From Paramecium sonneborni (Eukaryota; Ciliophora; Oligohymenophorea; Peniculida; Parameciidae): a stretch of DNA of 64,000 bases. Positions 1 through 12,649 of this stretch are shown here, one piece after another; position 1 is the stretch's first letter, and each line of letters starts with the position of its first letter. The stretch is taken from the NCBI GenBank assembly GCA_905182985.1, contig CAJJDN010000070.1, positions 15,673 to 79,672 on the forward strand. The letters are read 5' to 3'. A model generated the notes under the pieces. It did no database searches, had not been told where the DNA came from, and worked only from the letters and a program-made list of their open reading frames with translations. The position numbers and the translations under genes are program-made.

Positions 1-1
1 T

Positions 2-121
2 ATCAGTGTTGAATATCGATATGACAAACTATTTAAACAATAGAGATAATTATTGATTTTCTATAGGAATTTACGAAATATTGATTCTGCTTTCTTGTTA
101 CAAATTGTTAAAAGTCTTTGA
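2..121 (+). CDS. 3' end of an upstream gene (partial)
   Basis: A frame entering from the left edge stays open for 39 codons under the ciliate code and ends at TGA 119-121. It reads as mixed polar and aromatic residues (EYRYDKLFKQQ near its start, LLQIVKSL at the end), like other exons here. No domain can be recognised in so short a piece, and an intron could be hidden in it. The next gene starts 146 bp downstream on the same strand. It could be chance, since AT-rich DNA has few TGA codons. Confidence 0.4.
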
Positions 122-267
122 GTAAGCAATATGAAATAGATTTTGTAATTCATTAGGCTTTTTGGATTATTATTATTACTGTATTTATTGTTGTTATTGT
201 TTGTCTTGTGGTTTGTCTTATTAATTTCCCATTTTTGAATATAATAATATATTGTATATTAATTTTA

Positions 268-2687
268 ATGCAAAGATCCTTGGGTTCTCCAATTGATAAA
301 AAGTCAATGATGTAAAGAAATAATACGTCTTTAAGAAATTTGGCAGAGAAATCAATCTTTGCCAAATAATAACTCAGTAAGTAAAGAAGATTTATGATTG
401 TTTAGAAAAAGAAGCTAATCTATAAATCTTTAATAGTTAGATGAACCCTCTGTTCATTATTCACATCCAATAGAAACGAAGCGAGTATCAATGGCAAGTG
501 TGGCATTGATATAAAATGATTCTAATGAATGTTTTTAAAAAGTTCTTGGATCTAAGTAAGGATCAAAAGAAGGGAGCGGAGAGGAGGATGTGGGAATGGT
601 TAGCAGCGACATAAAACCAACAAAGATTAGAAGATTGTCTCGTCTAAAAGATATTGAATTACCATAGCCACTTAACTTCTCACTAATCATAACCCAATCG
701 AGTAGATTAAAATAAACTTGGGATGCAGTAATTTTTATAGTATTAATGTATCATTATACGATTTATTAGATATGTTTGCATATTTACACCATATAAGATG
801 GCTTTTATAGAAGATGGCGATTTCCCTGGTTGGGATGGTTTTGATAATTCAGTGGATTTTCTATTTATGGCAGATATGATTTTCACTTTTTTAAGTTCTT
901 ATTATGATGAAGAGAATAATTTAGTAAAGGATCCAAAATAAATAGCAATAAACTATTTAAAAGGATGGTTTGCTGTAGATCTTATAGTATATTTTGAAAG
1001 ATAATTCATAGTCTTGTTTTCCATTCCAATTCATCTTCCAAGATTAGGATAAATCTAGCAATATTGCCAGATTATCGAAACTGCCTAAAATATACAGAGT
1101 TATAAAAATGGTAAAAATATTCAGGATGATTTAATTGAAAGACGTTGAATACATAAAAGTGATTAACATAAATATTGGAAGTGAAAGATTTCTATATGCA
1201 TTTATTTTACTAGCATTCAGTTGTCATGTGACAGGATGTATATGGTTTTTCATAGCCTCCTTATCTGAAGATCCTGATTGGGAATATAATTTTATTTCTG
1301 GATATGATCAATACATTGTTTCATTATATTGGGCAGTACAAACTATATTAACAGTTGGATATGGTGATGTTAAAGTTTATAAATGGCCATCATTTTTATT
1401 TGCTATCTTTTGGATGCTAGTCTCTGTGTACATATTTTCATTTGCAGTTGGTTCTTTAGCATCATTTTTAGATAGGTTAGATCATGCAAATTCTATATAT
1501 GTAAATCGACTTTCCACTTTAAAAAATATTAAAAAAGAATTCCATATTTCTAATGCAATCTTTTAAAAAGTAAAAAAAGAATTGAAATCAGGTAAAAAAA
1601 ATTTATTACTCAATTATAATACACTTTTAGAAGACTTGCCACCATAATTGAGGATTGAATTAGCATTCATTATGAATAAATAATTATAAGAAGAAATTAA
1701 ATATTTCTAAGATAAGGCACCAACTTTTATTGCTGCAATCGGACCTGTTTTAACTCCCCTTAAAGTAGGAGCTCATGAATATCTATTTATGACTGGAGAT
1801 AATGCAGAAGAAGTTTATTTCGTTAAGAGTGGAAAATTAGCATTAGTAATCCCAGATAATGATAATTTTAAATTCTTAATGATCAAACCGGGATCTTACT
1901 TTGGTGAAATCGATATCTTGTTTTATGGAGAAAAAAGAAAATACACAATTATGACTACCAAAAAATGTGAATTTTATGTACTATCCAAAAAACATTTTAA
2001 ACTCATCTATTTAAATTAATTCAGAGATGAAGGAGCTAAAATGATCAAAGAAGCTTAATAAAGAAAACAAATGATTAAATCTGCATATGAAGAAGCAGTT
2101 CAATTTATTGAAGCCCATGGTGAAAAACATTTTAGAAGAAATCAATAGACTTCTTCTTAGGGTATTTAACTTAAACATATGAATTCAGTCTCAAGCTCTA
2201 AAAGCCCATAAGAAAGTAAAATTTGCACATATAATAAGTATCAGTATCTAATTAAAAATTCTAATTGGAAAAAATTATTTAGGAGGAGAATGAGGATGAT
2301 GATCAAGAGAGAGAAACTGAGGCCTTAATGTCTTTAATGGATAGATAGTAATTTAGAAAAAAGATCTCTCAACTTGAAAAGTAAATATAATTAAAAGATC
2401 AAACCATCTTAGCAATTTAATAAGAACTTGATGAGTTAATGACTGAAATCTAATTAAAAAATTTAGATGCCTTGCAAGAAAAAATAAAAGTACCTAAAAC
2501 ATTTGAAGAACACTTATAATAAAGGCGCTTTTTGAAGGCTAATCAAAAACTGAAAGATAAGTTAAAAAAAAGAAAAAGTAGGAAAGTTTCATTACGTTTC
2601 TCATTTAAGTAAACAACTTCTCTAAGTGGATCAGAAAAAAATTGTAATTCCCTCTCTCCTTTAAAATTAGATTTTGAATAAGATTGA
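268..2687 (+). CDS. Cyclic-nucleotide-gated / voltage-gated K+ channel (CNG/HCN/EAG superfamily), 774 aa
   Basis: Six-transmembrane K+ channel subunit expected in the surface or ciliary membrane. Four introns (381-405, 748-769, 987-1011, 2216-2238; 22-25 nt) are needed to join the frames, and the exons sum exactly to 774 codons plus TGA. S1 begins near residue 143 (WDAVIFIVLIYVCIF). The segment near residue 242 (ARLSKLPKIYRVIKMVKIFR) is a basic S4-type helix. The selectivity filter TVGYGD lies at 338-343, so K+ selectivity is expected. A cyclic-nucleotide-binding fold follows around 470-590, with a phosphate-cassette-like stretch GEIDILFYGEKRKYT. The usual Arg context is altered, so ligand binding is uncertain. 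The Gln/Glu/Lys-rich tail is probably coiled coil. The start ATG is the first one giving an open frame through exon 1. Such channels are greatly expanded in Paramecium. Confidence 0.85.
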
Positions 2688-2740
2688 AAATCATATTTTA
2701 TTTAACTAACTTACTGTGTTTATGTTTTCATAATTATAAA

Positions 2741-5700
2741 TCATTCAATATATGAATTATTCTATTCATCAACTTCTAAAAATTACCCTTCAAATTCTTG
2801 GGGCTTTTAATGAAGTTCTATTAAAACTTCTTCTTCTATTTACTAAATTGGTACTTAAAATTCTTGTTATTCAAAAGTATGTTTATTCATGTTGTCAACT
2901 TAAATTATATTTACTTAAGGCTATGAAAGATCGAATAAATTCTAAGGATCATTTTAAAATAAGTCTTTCAAACTATTTTATTTTAAGTTGAGATTTTCAA
3001 TTTACAAAGTATTATTGTTTTTTGTATTTTTTTAAGGATTATTAATTATTTTATCTTCGTCTGCTACAGTTCCAAATTCAAATATTTCTTCATAATCTTA
3101 TTAATTATCTAATTCAATTTATGGTTGTTCAACTATTTAAACTATTTTAATTTCTGGTTCTTAAAGTTCCAGTAAATCATCTGTTTAATTTTATTATTTA
3201 TTTTATATTAAATCTTAGTTTTCGTCTTCTTGTTATTCATTTCTTAATTCAAACATTTCTTCATTATCTTATTAATTATCCAATTCAATTTATGGTTGTT
3301 CAACTATTTAAACTATTTTAATTTCTGGTTCTTAAAGTTCCAGTAAATTATCTGTTTCATTTTATTAATTATTTTATTTTTAATCCTAGTTTTCGTCTTC
3401 TTGTTATTCATTTCTTAATTCAAATATTTCTTCATTATCTTATTAATTATCTAATTCAATTTATGGTTGTTCAACTATTTAAACTATTTTAATTTCTGGT
3501 TCTTAAAGTTCAAGTAAATTATCTGTTTCATTTTATTAATTATTTTATTTTTAATCCTAGTTTTCGTCTTCTTGTTATTCATTTCTTAATTCAAATATTT
3601 CTTCATTATCTTATTAATTATCTAATTCAATTTATGGTTGTTCAACTATTTAAACTATTTTAATTTCTGGTTCTTAAAGTTCAAGTAAATTATCTGTTTC
3701 ATTTTATTAATTATTTTATTTTTAATCCTAGTTTTCGTCTTCTTGTTATTCATTTCTTAATTCAAATATTTCTTCATTATCTTATTAATTATCTAATTCA
3801 ATTTATGGTTGTTCAACTATTTAAACTATTTTAATTTCTGGTTCTTAAAGTTCAAGTAAATTATCTGTTTCATTTTATTAATTATTTTATTTTTAATCCT
3901 AGTTTTCGTCTTCTTGTTATTCATTTCTTAATTCAAATATTTCTTCATTATCTTATTAATTATCTAATTCAATTTATGGTTGTTCAACTATTTAAACTAT
4001 TTTAATTTCTGGTTCTTAAAGTTCAAGTAAATTATCTGTTTCATTTTATTAATTATTTTATTTTTAATCCTAGTTTTCGTCTTCTTGTTATTCATTTCTT
4101 AATTCAAATATTTCTTCATTATCTTATTAATTATCTAATTCAATTTATGGTTGTTCAACTATTTAAACTATTTTAATTTCTGGTTCTTAAAGTTCAAGTA
4201 AATTATCTGTTTCATTTTATTAATTATTTTATTTTTAATCCTAGTTTTCGTCTTCTTGTTATTCATTTCTTAATTCAAATATTTCTTCATTATCTTATTA
4301 ATTATCTAATTCAATTTATGGTTGTTCAACTATTTAAACTATTTTAATTTCTGGTTCTTAAAGTTCAAGTAAATTATCTGTTTCATTTTATTAATTATTT
4401 TATTTTTAATCCTAGTTTTCGTCTTCTTGTTATTCATTTCTTAATTCAAATATTTCTTCATTATCTTATTAATTATCTAATTCAATTTATGGTTGTTCAA
4501 CTATTTAAACTATTTTAATTTCTGGTTCTTAAAGTTCAAGTAAATCATTTGTTTAATTTTATTATTTATTTTATTTTAAATCCTAGTTTTCGTCTTCTTT
4601 TTATGTATTTTATAATTCAAGAATTTCTTAGTTTTTGTGTTGATTATCCTCCTCTTTTTGGTCGACCTCTTTTTTTAAAATTCTATTTATTTAAGTCTCT
4701 TGCGCTTTTTCTTATTCATCTCCGCTGTTATCATTAAGATCTTCTTAAAAATCTTCAAATGATTATGAATATTCTTCTTCTTAATGATTTTCAACTTCAT
4801 CAACCTATCGATGTGCACTTTTACTTAAATTTCCACTATATATTTCATTAAATGGTGCTTTGATTGAATTATCAGTTTCTTTCTGAGATATTAATTAAAT
4901 TTTTTAAATTTAGTTCTCATATTTTTCTTTTTATTGATGTGCTTCATAATTTATATTTTTTTATTCTAATTATTGTATTTTTAATTTTTAATCTTCTATT
5001 TCTTCTTTCAATAATTTTATTTAAAATTTAAGCTAATAACTATCATACATTATTTATTCGTTCTATGGTATTTACTATTCTTGAATGTTAATTTAATCAT
5101 TATTTATTGTTAATTCTAAACTTTAAATAATTTTTTATTTATCTCTTAAATCAATAGTCAACTCCTTTTAATAATTATATAGATCTTCTATCTATTTTTT
5201 GGATTCATCTAATTATTCTTTCAATTCAAATGACACTTATTTCAATTTATTTATTTCTTCATCTTTTTCTTAAGCTCTTTTTGCATAATCATCTTTTATA
5301 ATTAACATTTCTTCCATCATAATTTTTAATTACTCGTTATTTTGTTTCTAATGAAAAATTTCTTATTCTAATTTGTCTATTTCATCAGCATCTTCATTAA
5401 TTTATGAATTGAGTTAATTTTCTAAATCCAAATTTTTTTACTTTAACAAATCATTTTCAATAATTAATCCTTGTTAATCAAAGCCTTCTTCTTATGATTC
5501 CAAAATCTATTCTAATTCTTAGATTCTTTCTAATTATTCTTAAATTTTAGACGAATAAAAATCATTAAGTTATTTACTATTGATTTTTACAGATTCAATA
5601 TCTTTATTTAGTTATTAATTTTTATACTCTAAAATTTCATTTTATGATTATAACAAAGCGATTAATTTACCTTATTCATTTATATTATTTTAATACTCTT

Positions 5701-7855
5701 AACATTTGAAATTTAGATTTTATACTTAATCATTAAAATTTTTGAAGTGAGTATTTAAACTATCTAATTTTTATTATGATATTTTCAAATGACTAATTAA
5801 TTCTTCATTTTAATCTTTTATATTTTTTATTTCAATTAATTACTCATTGGCTGATTCTTCTAGTTCTCCTATTCTTTCTTATAATTTATTTCTCTATTAA
5901 TAGAGTTTTGCATTTTCATTTTCTAATTGAGTAAAGTTAGATAGCTTTTCAGCATCTTTCTTTTAAATTTCTTTTAAATGATGCTCAAAGTTGCTTTTTA
6001 TTTAATATTTTTCTTTTTCTAAAGCATTAATTTTAATTAAATTCTCTTCATGTATCTTAGTCAATTATTCAACCTCATCCTAAGATTTTTGCAGTTCTTC
6101 CACAATCTCTTAATTTTATGTTTATAAATTTGATAATTCATTTTTTAATTAATTATTTTGTATTTAATACTCTTTATTTTCTGTTTTTTACTATGTTATT
6201 ATTTAATCAAAATTTTTTGAATCTTAATTCTATTTTAATAATAATTCCTATTAGTAAAGTATTTCCGCATCCTTTTCTTTATTAATCAAATGTAGTTTTT
6301 CTATTTATTTGGTTAGTTCTTAGTTACTTAATTCTAATTTATTTAGTTAGTAATTTTAATTTTAAAATATTTATTTATTTTATCTTAATTAATCGATTTC
6401 TTCTTCTAATTGTTTTATTATTTAGTTCTTGTTTTCAAGATTTTTGAATAGTTCTTCTTATTATTATTATAATTCTTAATTATTTTTCTTCAAAATTATA
6501 AGTTCTTCAGTAAGTTCTTCTTCCTAATTCTAAAATTTTGCATTTTCTTCCTACAATTCACTTAATAATCTTGCATAATATTTTATATCTTATTCAAGTT
6601 ATGTTGTGTTAAGTTTATTCTAATTTTACACTTTTAATGAATTAATTTCTTCAGAAAATATCTTAATTTATTATTTTTAATCATGCATCTGCTGTTTCTA
6701 TTATTATATAATCATCTATAGATTTTCATTTTCCTTTTCTAATGAAGGGATTTTTTAAGAATCTTTCGCTAATTATTTTAATTTGGCTACCTCATCATCA
6801 AGTAAGCTTTTCTCTTAAACAAGTTAATTATTAAGATTTTCTAATTGTAGTAATTTTTCTTTATCTTATTAACTAGTCTTATTTCTAGATTCTACAATTT
6901 AATTCTACAAATTATTGATTTGTTTTTCTTTTGCTTATATTTGTAGTTGCAGATTTTAAATTTCTTGAATCTTTTATTATTCTATCTAATTTAGTAAATA
7001 TAAATATATACATAAGCATTTTTATTGATTTATTCATTCAGTTTAGAAGACGATTGTTGTAGATGTAATTTTAATTCATCCTTATTAGATTCCAATAGTT
7101 AAATTTTTTCTTTTAATTGTTTTGTTTCAGTTTCCCTTTCTTCTAATTTGTTCATTAATTCCTTATATAGTATTTATTTTTTACATTTAGTTCATTGTTT
7201 TTCTAAATAGTCATATTTTATAAATCAAGTGCTTTATATAAATTTTCTCTCTCATTATCAAATCTAATTTCAATAGATTCTATTTCTTTTTATTATTATT
7301 ATATTATTTCTTCATACTTCTTTCTCATTATACTCTGTTCTTATTAAGACTATCGAGATAATTGAGCTTATCTAAATTGATATTCCTTGAGATTTGCAAA
7401 GTATTTTTCTTTCCATTATGATAATTCTTTATTCAAAACTGATATTTCTTCTTTATAATTATCTTCTATTATTTAGATCTCATTAATTTCTAAAACGAAT
7501 TATTTTATTTGAGATTGCTAATATATAATTTCTTTCTCTCTTGCCTTAAGTTTTGCATCTTATGAATCAATTCTAAATTGTAAATCATCAATTTTCTTTT
7601 TTAGATGAGACACATCATTGTCTCTTGTAATAATAAAACTTCCACTTGTTTTAGTCGAAATTTCATAGGACTTATTGTTTGCTTCATATGGTTATCTAAT
7701 CATGATGATATCAAATACTTTGAACTTCCTCTTTTTATTGAATCACATCTAGAACGAATTTCATTGACTTTAGCTTTAGTTTCCCTTATCCCAACAATGA
7801 GATCTTAACAATTATTTTTCAAATTGCTTTCAAATAATAACTTCTTTCTATCCAT
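2741..7855 (-). CDS. Giant Gln/Glu-rich coiled-coil protein with 57-residue tandem repeats, 1680 aa
   Basis: Large structural-type protein read from ATG at 7855 to TGA at 2743-2741. Three introns (7696-7718, 7162-7184, 6986-7011; 23, 23 and 26 nt) restore one frame, and the exons sum to 1681 codons including the stop. After a short N-terminal region (MDRKKLLFESNLKNN) almost the whole protein is heptad-like, rich in Leu, Asn, Gln, Glu and Lys, as in golgin or centrosomal coiled coils. The C-terminal third holds nine near-identical 57-residue acidic repeats containing motifs such as EPEIKIVQIVEQPQIEL. The tail is Gln-rich and acidic. No catalytic domain was seen. It converges on the K+ channel gene, with only 53 bp between the two stop codons. 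Its exact role cannot be told from sequence alone. Confidence 0.8.
3049..4587. repeat. Tandem array of nine 171-bp units inside the coiled-coil gene
   Basis: Units begin at 3049, 3220, 3391, 3562, 3733, 3904, 4075, 4246 and 4417, with a constant spacing of 171 bp (57 codons, frame-preserving). A decayed tenth unit starts at 4588. The units from 3391 onward look identical or nearly so, while the outer units carry substitutions and the edges fade. This is the pattern expected of unequal exchange homogenising the middle of the array. On the minus strand each unit encodes an acidic, Gln-rich segment. Confidence 0.95.
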
Positions 7856-8866
7856 TTAATTTTAATTTATAAGTTGTTTATCAACTGAATTTAAAAATAG
7901 AATTGTAATTAAATTTGAATGAAAATTAAAAACCAAAAAGCTCTTCATCAATTATATTATAATAATGCTTCTTTATTATAAACATTCATTAATAATTTGT
8001 AATAGCATAAATAATTTTTTAAAATTATTAGTAATCATTAATGTTTAAACTAATATAATTAACAATTTCCAACAATAAAGGATTATCATAATAAATTAAA
8101 TTTGAGAAAGCATTATCGATATAATTCAAAATTGTAAATTGAGTAATTTTGATTGAATAATTGGCTTACAAGTTCGGTTCATAACTTTAATTTAACTTTA
8201 GAACATCTTAAAATTTTGTTTTAATTCCAATTAAAGGTTGGCCACTCACCAATGTTCCCTAATAAATTAAGAGGATTTAGCGGGAACAAGAGTTAATGCA
8301 AAATAAAGGGAGAAAAATAATAGAAGGTTATTGAAATTGATAATGAAATGGTACAAAAATTTGCTAATGTATTTTACATATTTAAACCGGCCAAATCTCT
8401 TAGGTTGTAAAGTTATTTTATAAATAAAGCATTTAATAATGATTGCTTCTATTATCACAAAGTAATTAATCTATTAAACTAAATGTTCATTATTTGAATA
8501 ATATTTTTTAAGTCTATTAATATTATTTACTAATAAAGAATTAAATATTGTAAATTTTTAATCCTAATATGAAATGATATCTAATCAGTATGTTTATAAA
8601 TTGAAAGGTTAATATATTTTTGGATAATCAAGAAAATCATAATAAATTTCAATTAATCTTATTTACTACTTAAATCAAAATTTTTAATGAATTGAATAAA
8701 AGTTTCTGAATTAAATTTAATTTAAAGATAAAATAACAATATATGATAGATGAAAAGATATGAATAATGCAAAAAGATTTTCAAAATTTAATGATCCAAT
8801 TGATAATTATGAAAAAAAATTTGATTTTCTAAATATTGATTAAATGTAATAAATAAGTATTATTTT
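7856..8866. other. Region between coiled-coil and phosphatase genes
   Basis: About 1 kb, very AT-rich at both ends. The centre (about 8200-8460) is richer in G+C and open in several frames, including the small ORF listed separately. It contains a 7-bp inverted repeat TGTTCCC / GGGAACA at 8253-8259 and 8282-8288. No tRNA or snRNA signature was recognised. The rest shows nothing beyond promoter-like AT-rich sequence. Confidence 0.5.
8252..8497 (+). CDS. Small hypothetical ORF, 81 aa
   Basis: Begins MFPNKLRGFSGNK and ends at TGA 8495-8497. Base composition is closer to coding than the flanks. A second plus-strand frame and a minus-strand frame are also open over the same stretch, so which frame (if any) is translated is unclear. 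The inverted repeat 8253-8288 lies at its start, so a structured RNA is an alternative. No family was recognised. Confidence 0.25.
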
Positions 8867-9687
8867 TCACTTGTGATTTTTTTATTTAATTTCAGGCATA
8901 GCAAAATGATTCTTGATAACTAATTTATTATTTTTCGCATAGGTCACAATTTAAGGTCCCTGATAAGTTTTCTATGGTTCAAACAATTTTTTTTAATTTA
9001 GAGTAGAATTAGCTCTTGTAGAATTTGAAGATGTTATTTTTGGTTAAACTAATTTACTTGGTTATCTTAATTATACAGCTTATTAGCCCACTATATTTAA
9101 ATCTGCTATCTTTTTCTCTGATGCTTTCATTATTTACCAACCCTTTCCATCTTATGGATTTTCACTTATTTTAAGTTAAAGTGGTTCTTTTTTTACTATC
9201 TTTACTTCCTTTTCATAGTTTCTTAATTATTTAATGAATCCATAATTAGGTTAAATAACACTTCTTTTCTTCTTTACAAAATTAAAAGCCTCTGAAAAGC
9301 CTAATCCTTTAGTCTTCATTAAATATGCTATAACAACAGAGGCAGATCTAGAAACACCAGCAGCACAATGTACTAAAACTGACCCTTTTTTCAAACCTTC
9401 AATTATTTAAGTATTGGTGTCTTAAAATAATCTACCAATATTTGCAGTTTCGGAATCTAGAATATGATAAACCTATCTTTGATTTTATAAACTACTTTAT
9501 GATTTATTCCAGCTTCTCTATACGAAATATCTAAACCAGTTGCAACTGTTAACACAGTCTTAATACCTTTTGAATCAAGAAGAGTTCTATCCAATGCAGC
9601 AGTAAAATCACCTAGCCAAAGAACATTCCCACTTTCTTCAATAATTTGATTCATCTATTGATAATTCGAATCAAATAATCTAAACAT
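8867..9687 (-). CDS. Dual-specificity protein phosphatase, 265 aa
   Basis: Cysteine-dependent phosphatase that removes phosphate from Tyr and Ser/Thr. The active-site loop HCAAGVSRSAS gives nucleophile Cys100 and phosphate-binding Arg106, a perfect HCxxGxxRS match. The general-acid loop lies upstream in HILDSETANI. The N-terminal half reads VLWLGDFTAAL and VLTVATGLDISY, as in other DSPs. One 23-nt intron (9473-9495) is required, and with it the exons sum to 266 codons. Start ATG 9687 (MFRLFDSNY) was preferred over ATG 9654 in the same frame because the upstream residues look coding. The about 90-residue tail after the domain is polar and basic and shows no second domain. Its substrate cannot be inferred. 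Confidence 0.85.
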
Positions 9688-10292
9688 TTTTCGATTAATA
9701 TTATAATTAATGACATTTATGATTATTATGTTATTAAACGGATATTAAACTTACGTATTTTATATTTAAATTATCACCAATCAAATTTAATGAAATAGTC
9801 TTCTTTATTAATTAGTGAAAGATAACTTGATTAATGTTATTTTAAAATTAAGGAATGTCCTTCATGTTAAAAACTTTTATTAATATTTTCACAAATAAGG
9901 AAAAAATAAATAAACAAGGTAAATATATATTATTTCTAAAGTCTTTATTACTTTGTTATTGATCTTGCTTGTTTAAAAATTATTTCCAGCGTATTTTTTT
10001 TTTAAATTTAGTATTTAAATCAATATAACACTTTTTCAAATCTTATTGAACACTGTAAGACTTAAAAATAGAAATAAATGGTTTGAATTCATCAGTTTTA
10101 ATTCTTATTTGATTAAATCAATTAATAAATCATTATTTTAAAACTATAAATAATTTATATAAGAAAAAAAATTTTGACAAAAATATTTATAAAAGGGAAA
10201 CATCACATATTAAATTATTGAATGAAACTTAGGGCAGTTAATTTAGATTTTTAAGCCAAATCTTAAATATTAAAGCATATTTCTATTTTTTA
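9688..10292. other. Intergenic AT-rich DNA
   Basis: About 600 bp upstream of the phosphatase. Only short open stretches were seen (for example one starting MKLRAVNLDFQ near 10221, broken by TGA after about 40 codons). No gene, RNA or repeat could be supported. Confidence 0.5.
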
Positions 10293-11470
10293 CACTCAAT
10301 CCAAATAGTATTTTATTTTTAATAGATAAGTCTAATGATTTCTATTTCATTTTTTCTTACAAAGACTTCAAATTTGGATTTAAATTTTCCAATTTCTTCA
10401 ACCAAAAATATTCAACATTTTATTTTACTTAATTTTCACAAACAATTCTTACATTTTTATAGATTATCTTAAACCATATGAACTAAATCTTGATGAATAT
10501 TTATGAAAAAGGATGAAATAATATTGGATAATCAAATAATATTATTTATACATTATAAATATTTGCCTTAATTGATTTTAATTATTTAAAAATATTTCAT
10601 ATGATGTAATAATTATCATATATTGAAAGTAAGTAAAATTAATACTAACTTAAATCAATATATTATTGATAGATGATATAGTAGGTCTTTAGGGCTATTA
10701 TAGAGTTCATTTAAATTATCTTTTTAACGTATTACTATAAAAAAAAAATAATTCAATAGATAAATATAATAATTAATCTTATTTAGAATATAATAAAATA
10801 ATAAATCATTTCTTTAATGCAAAATTAAAGCGCCTCTTTACAAATCAATGAATGTAAAAATAATGAGACGATATAAGGAACAAAATAATTTCGCTCTAAA
10901 AACAATTAAATAGATAATTAAAAAGAAAAAACATAGCCTGAATGTAAAAAAGATTCAGAAGGAACTAATTAAGGGAATGTATCAAGTTTAGTATAAATTA
11001 ATAGAGTAAGGCTATGTCGAAAAAAAGGAATGAAGAGTATGATGTGACTACTTGTATCAAGAATTTAGTGTGTTTATCTTTGAGCATAATTAATGAAGAA
11101 CTTTAATTTAATTGTTAATAACAGAATTAGAAAGAATAAATTTCTGAACAAAGTAAAGTTTTATAAAATAGTGATTAAAACGAGATAGAATCGTTTTAGT
11201 TACCTCCAACATCTTAATAAATTCCAACATAAAAATAAAAATCTCATAAAAAAGCAAAGAACAAAAAAAATAAAACAGATTCCTCATTAAAAATACCAAA
11301 AAATTAAACATTAACCCAAAAATAATAGGCATTGTAACCTTAAATTCCATAACAATCAAAAGAGAAATAACATAATTAACTATCTCCTTAAGAGCCTCAT
11401 AAATTAAAACAGTAAATAGTTTAGTAAAAGTAAAAAAAGTAGTCTAATGTAACTTAGATAGAAAATTGTG
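10293..11470. repeat. First copy of an apparently exact 1178-bp direct duplication (likely assembly artefact)
   Basis: Appears identical to 11472-12649 and is separated from it by a single N at 11471. The repeat starts and ends exactly at the N. It carries a truncated copy (from about 10848) of the start of the Trf4-like gene, which continues intact only in the second copy. See findings. Confidence 0.95.
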
Positions 11471-11471
11471 N

Positions 11472-12649
11472 CACTCAATCCAAATAGTATTTTATTTTTA
11501 ATAGATAAGTCTAATGATTTCTATTTCATTTTTTCTTACAAAGACTTCAAATTTGGATTTAAATTTTCCAATTTCTTCAACCAAAAATATTCAACATTTT
11601 ATTTTACTTAATTTTCACAAACAATTCTTACATTTTTATAGATTATCTTAAACCATATGAACTAAATCTTGATGAATATTTATGAAAAAGGATGAAATAA
11701 TATTGGATAATCAAATAATATTATTTATACATTATAAATATTTGCCTTAATTGATTTTAATTATTTAAAAATATTTCATATGATGTAATAATTATCATAT
11801 ATTGAAAGTAAGTAAAATTAATACTAACTTAAATCAATATATTATTGATAGATGATATAGTAGGTCTTTAGGGCTATTATAGAGTTCATTTAAATTATCT
11901 TTTTAACGTATTACTATAAAAAAAAAATAATTCAATAGATAAATATAATAATTAATCTTATTTAGAATATAATAAAATAATAAATCATTTCTTTAATGCA
12001 AAATTAAAGCGCCTCTTTACAAATCAATGAATGTAAAAATAATGAGACGATATAAGGAACAAAATAATTTCGCTCTAAAAACAATTAAATAGATAATTAA
12101 AAAGAAAAAACATAGCCTGAATGTAAAAAAGATTCAGAAGGAACTAATTAAGGGAATGTATCAAGTTTAGTATAAATTAATAGAGTAAGGCTATGTCGAA
12201 AAAAAGGAATGAAGAGTATGATGTGACTACTTGTATCAAGAATTTAGTGTGTTTATCTTTGAGCATAATTAATGAAGAACTTTAATTTAATTGTTAATAA
12301 CAGAATTAGAAAGAATAAATTTCTGAACAAAGTAAAGTTTTATAAAATAGTGATTAAAACGAGATAGAATCGTTTTAGTTACCTCCAACATCTTAATAAA
12401 TTCCAACATAAAAATAAAAATCTCATAAAAAAGCAAAGAACAAAAAAAATAAAACAGATTCCTCATTAAAAATACCAAAAAATTAAACATTAACCCAAAA
12501 ATAATAGGCATTGTAACCTTAAATTCCATAACAATCAAAAGAGAAATAACATAATTAACTATCTCCTTAAGAGCCTCATAAATTAAAACAGTAAATAGTT
12601 TAGTAAAAGTAAAAAAAGTAGTCTAATGTAACTTAGATAGAAAATTGTG
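11472..12649. repeat. Second copy of the 1178-bp direct duplication
   Basis: Continues without a break into unique sequence at 12650. This copy therefore holds the usable 5' part of the nucleotidyltransferase gene. It matches 10293-11470 over its full length as far as can be read by eye. Confidence 0.95.

Noticed and set aside
11108..11359. Minus-strand ORF MIVMEFKVTMPIIFG, present twice
   Set aside because: Complement of the Gln/Lys-rich N-terminal region of the nucleotidyltransferase; hydrophobic shadow.
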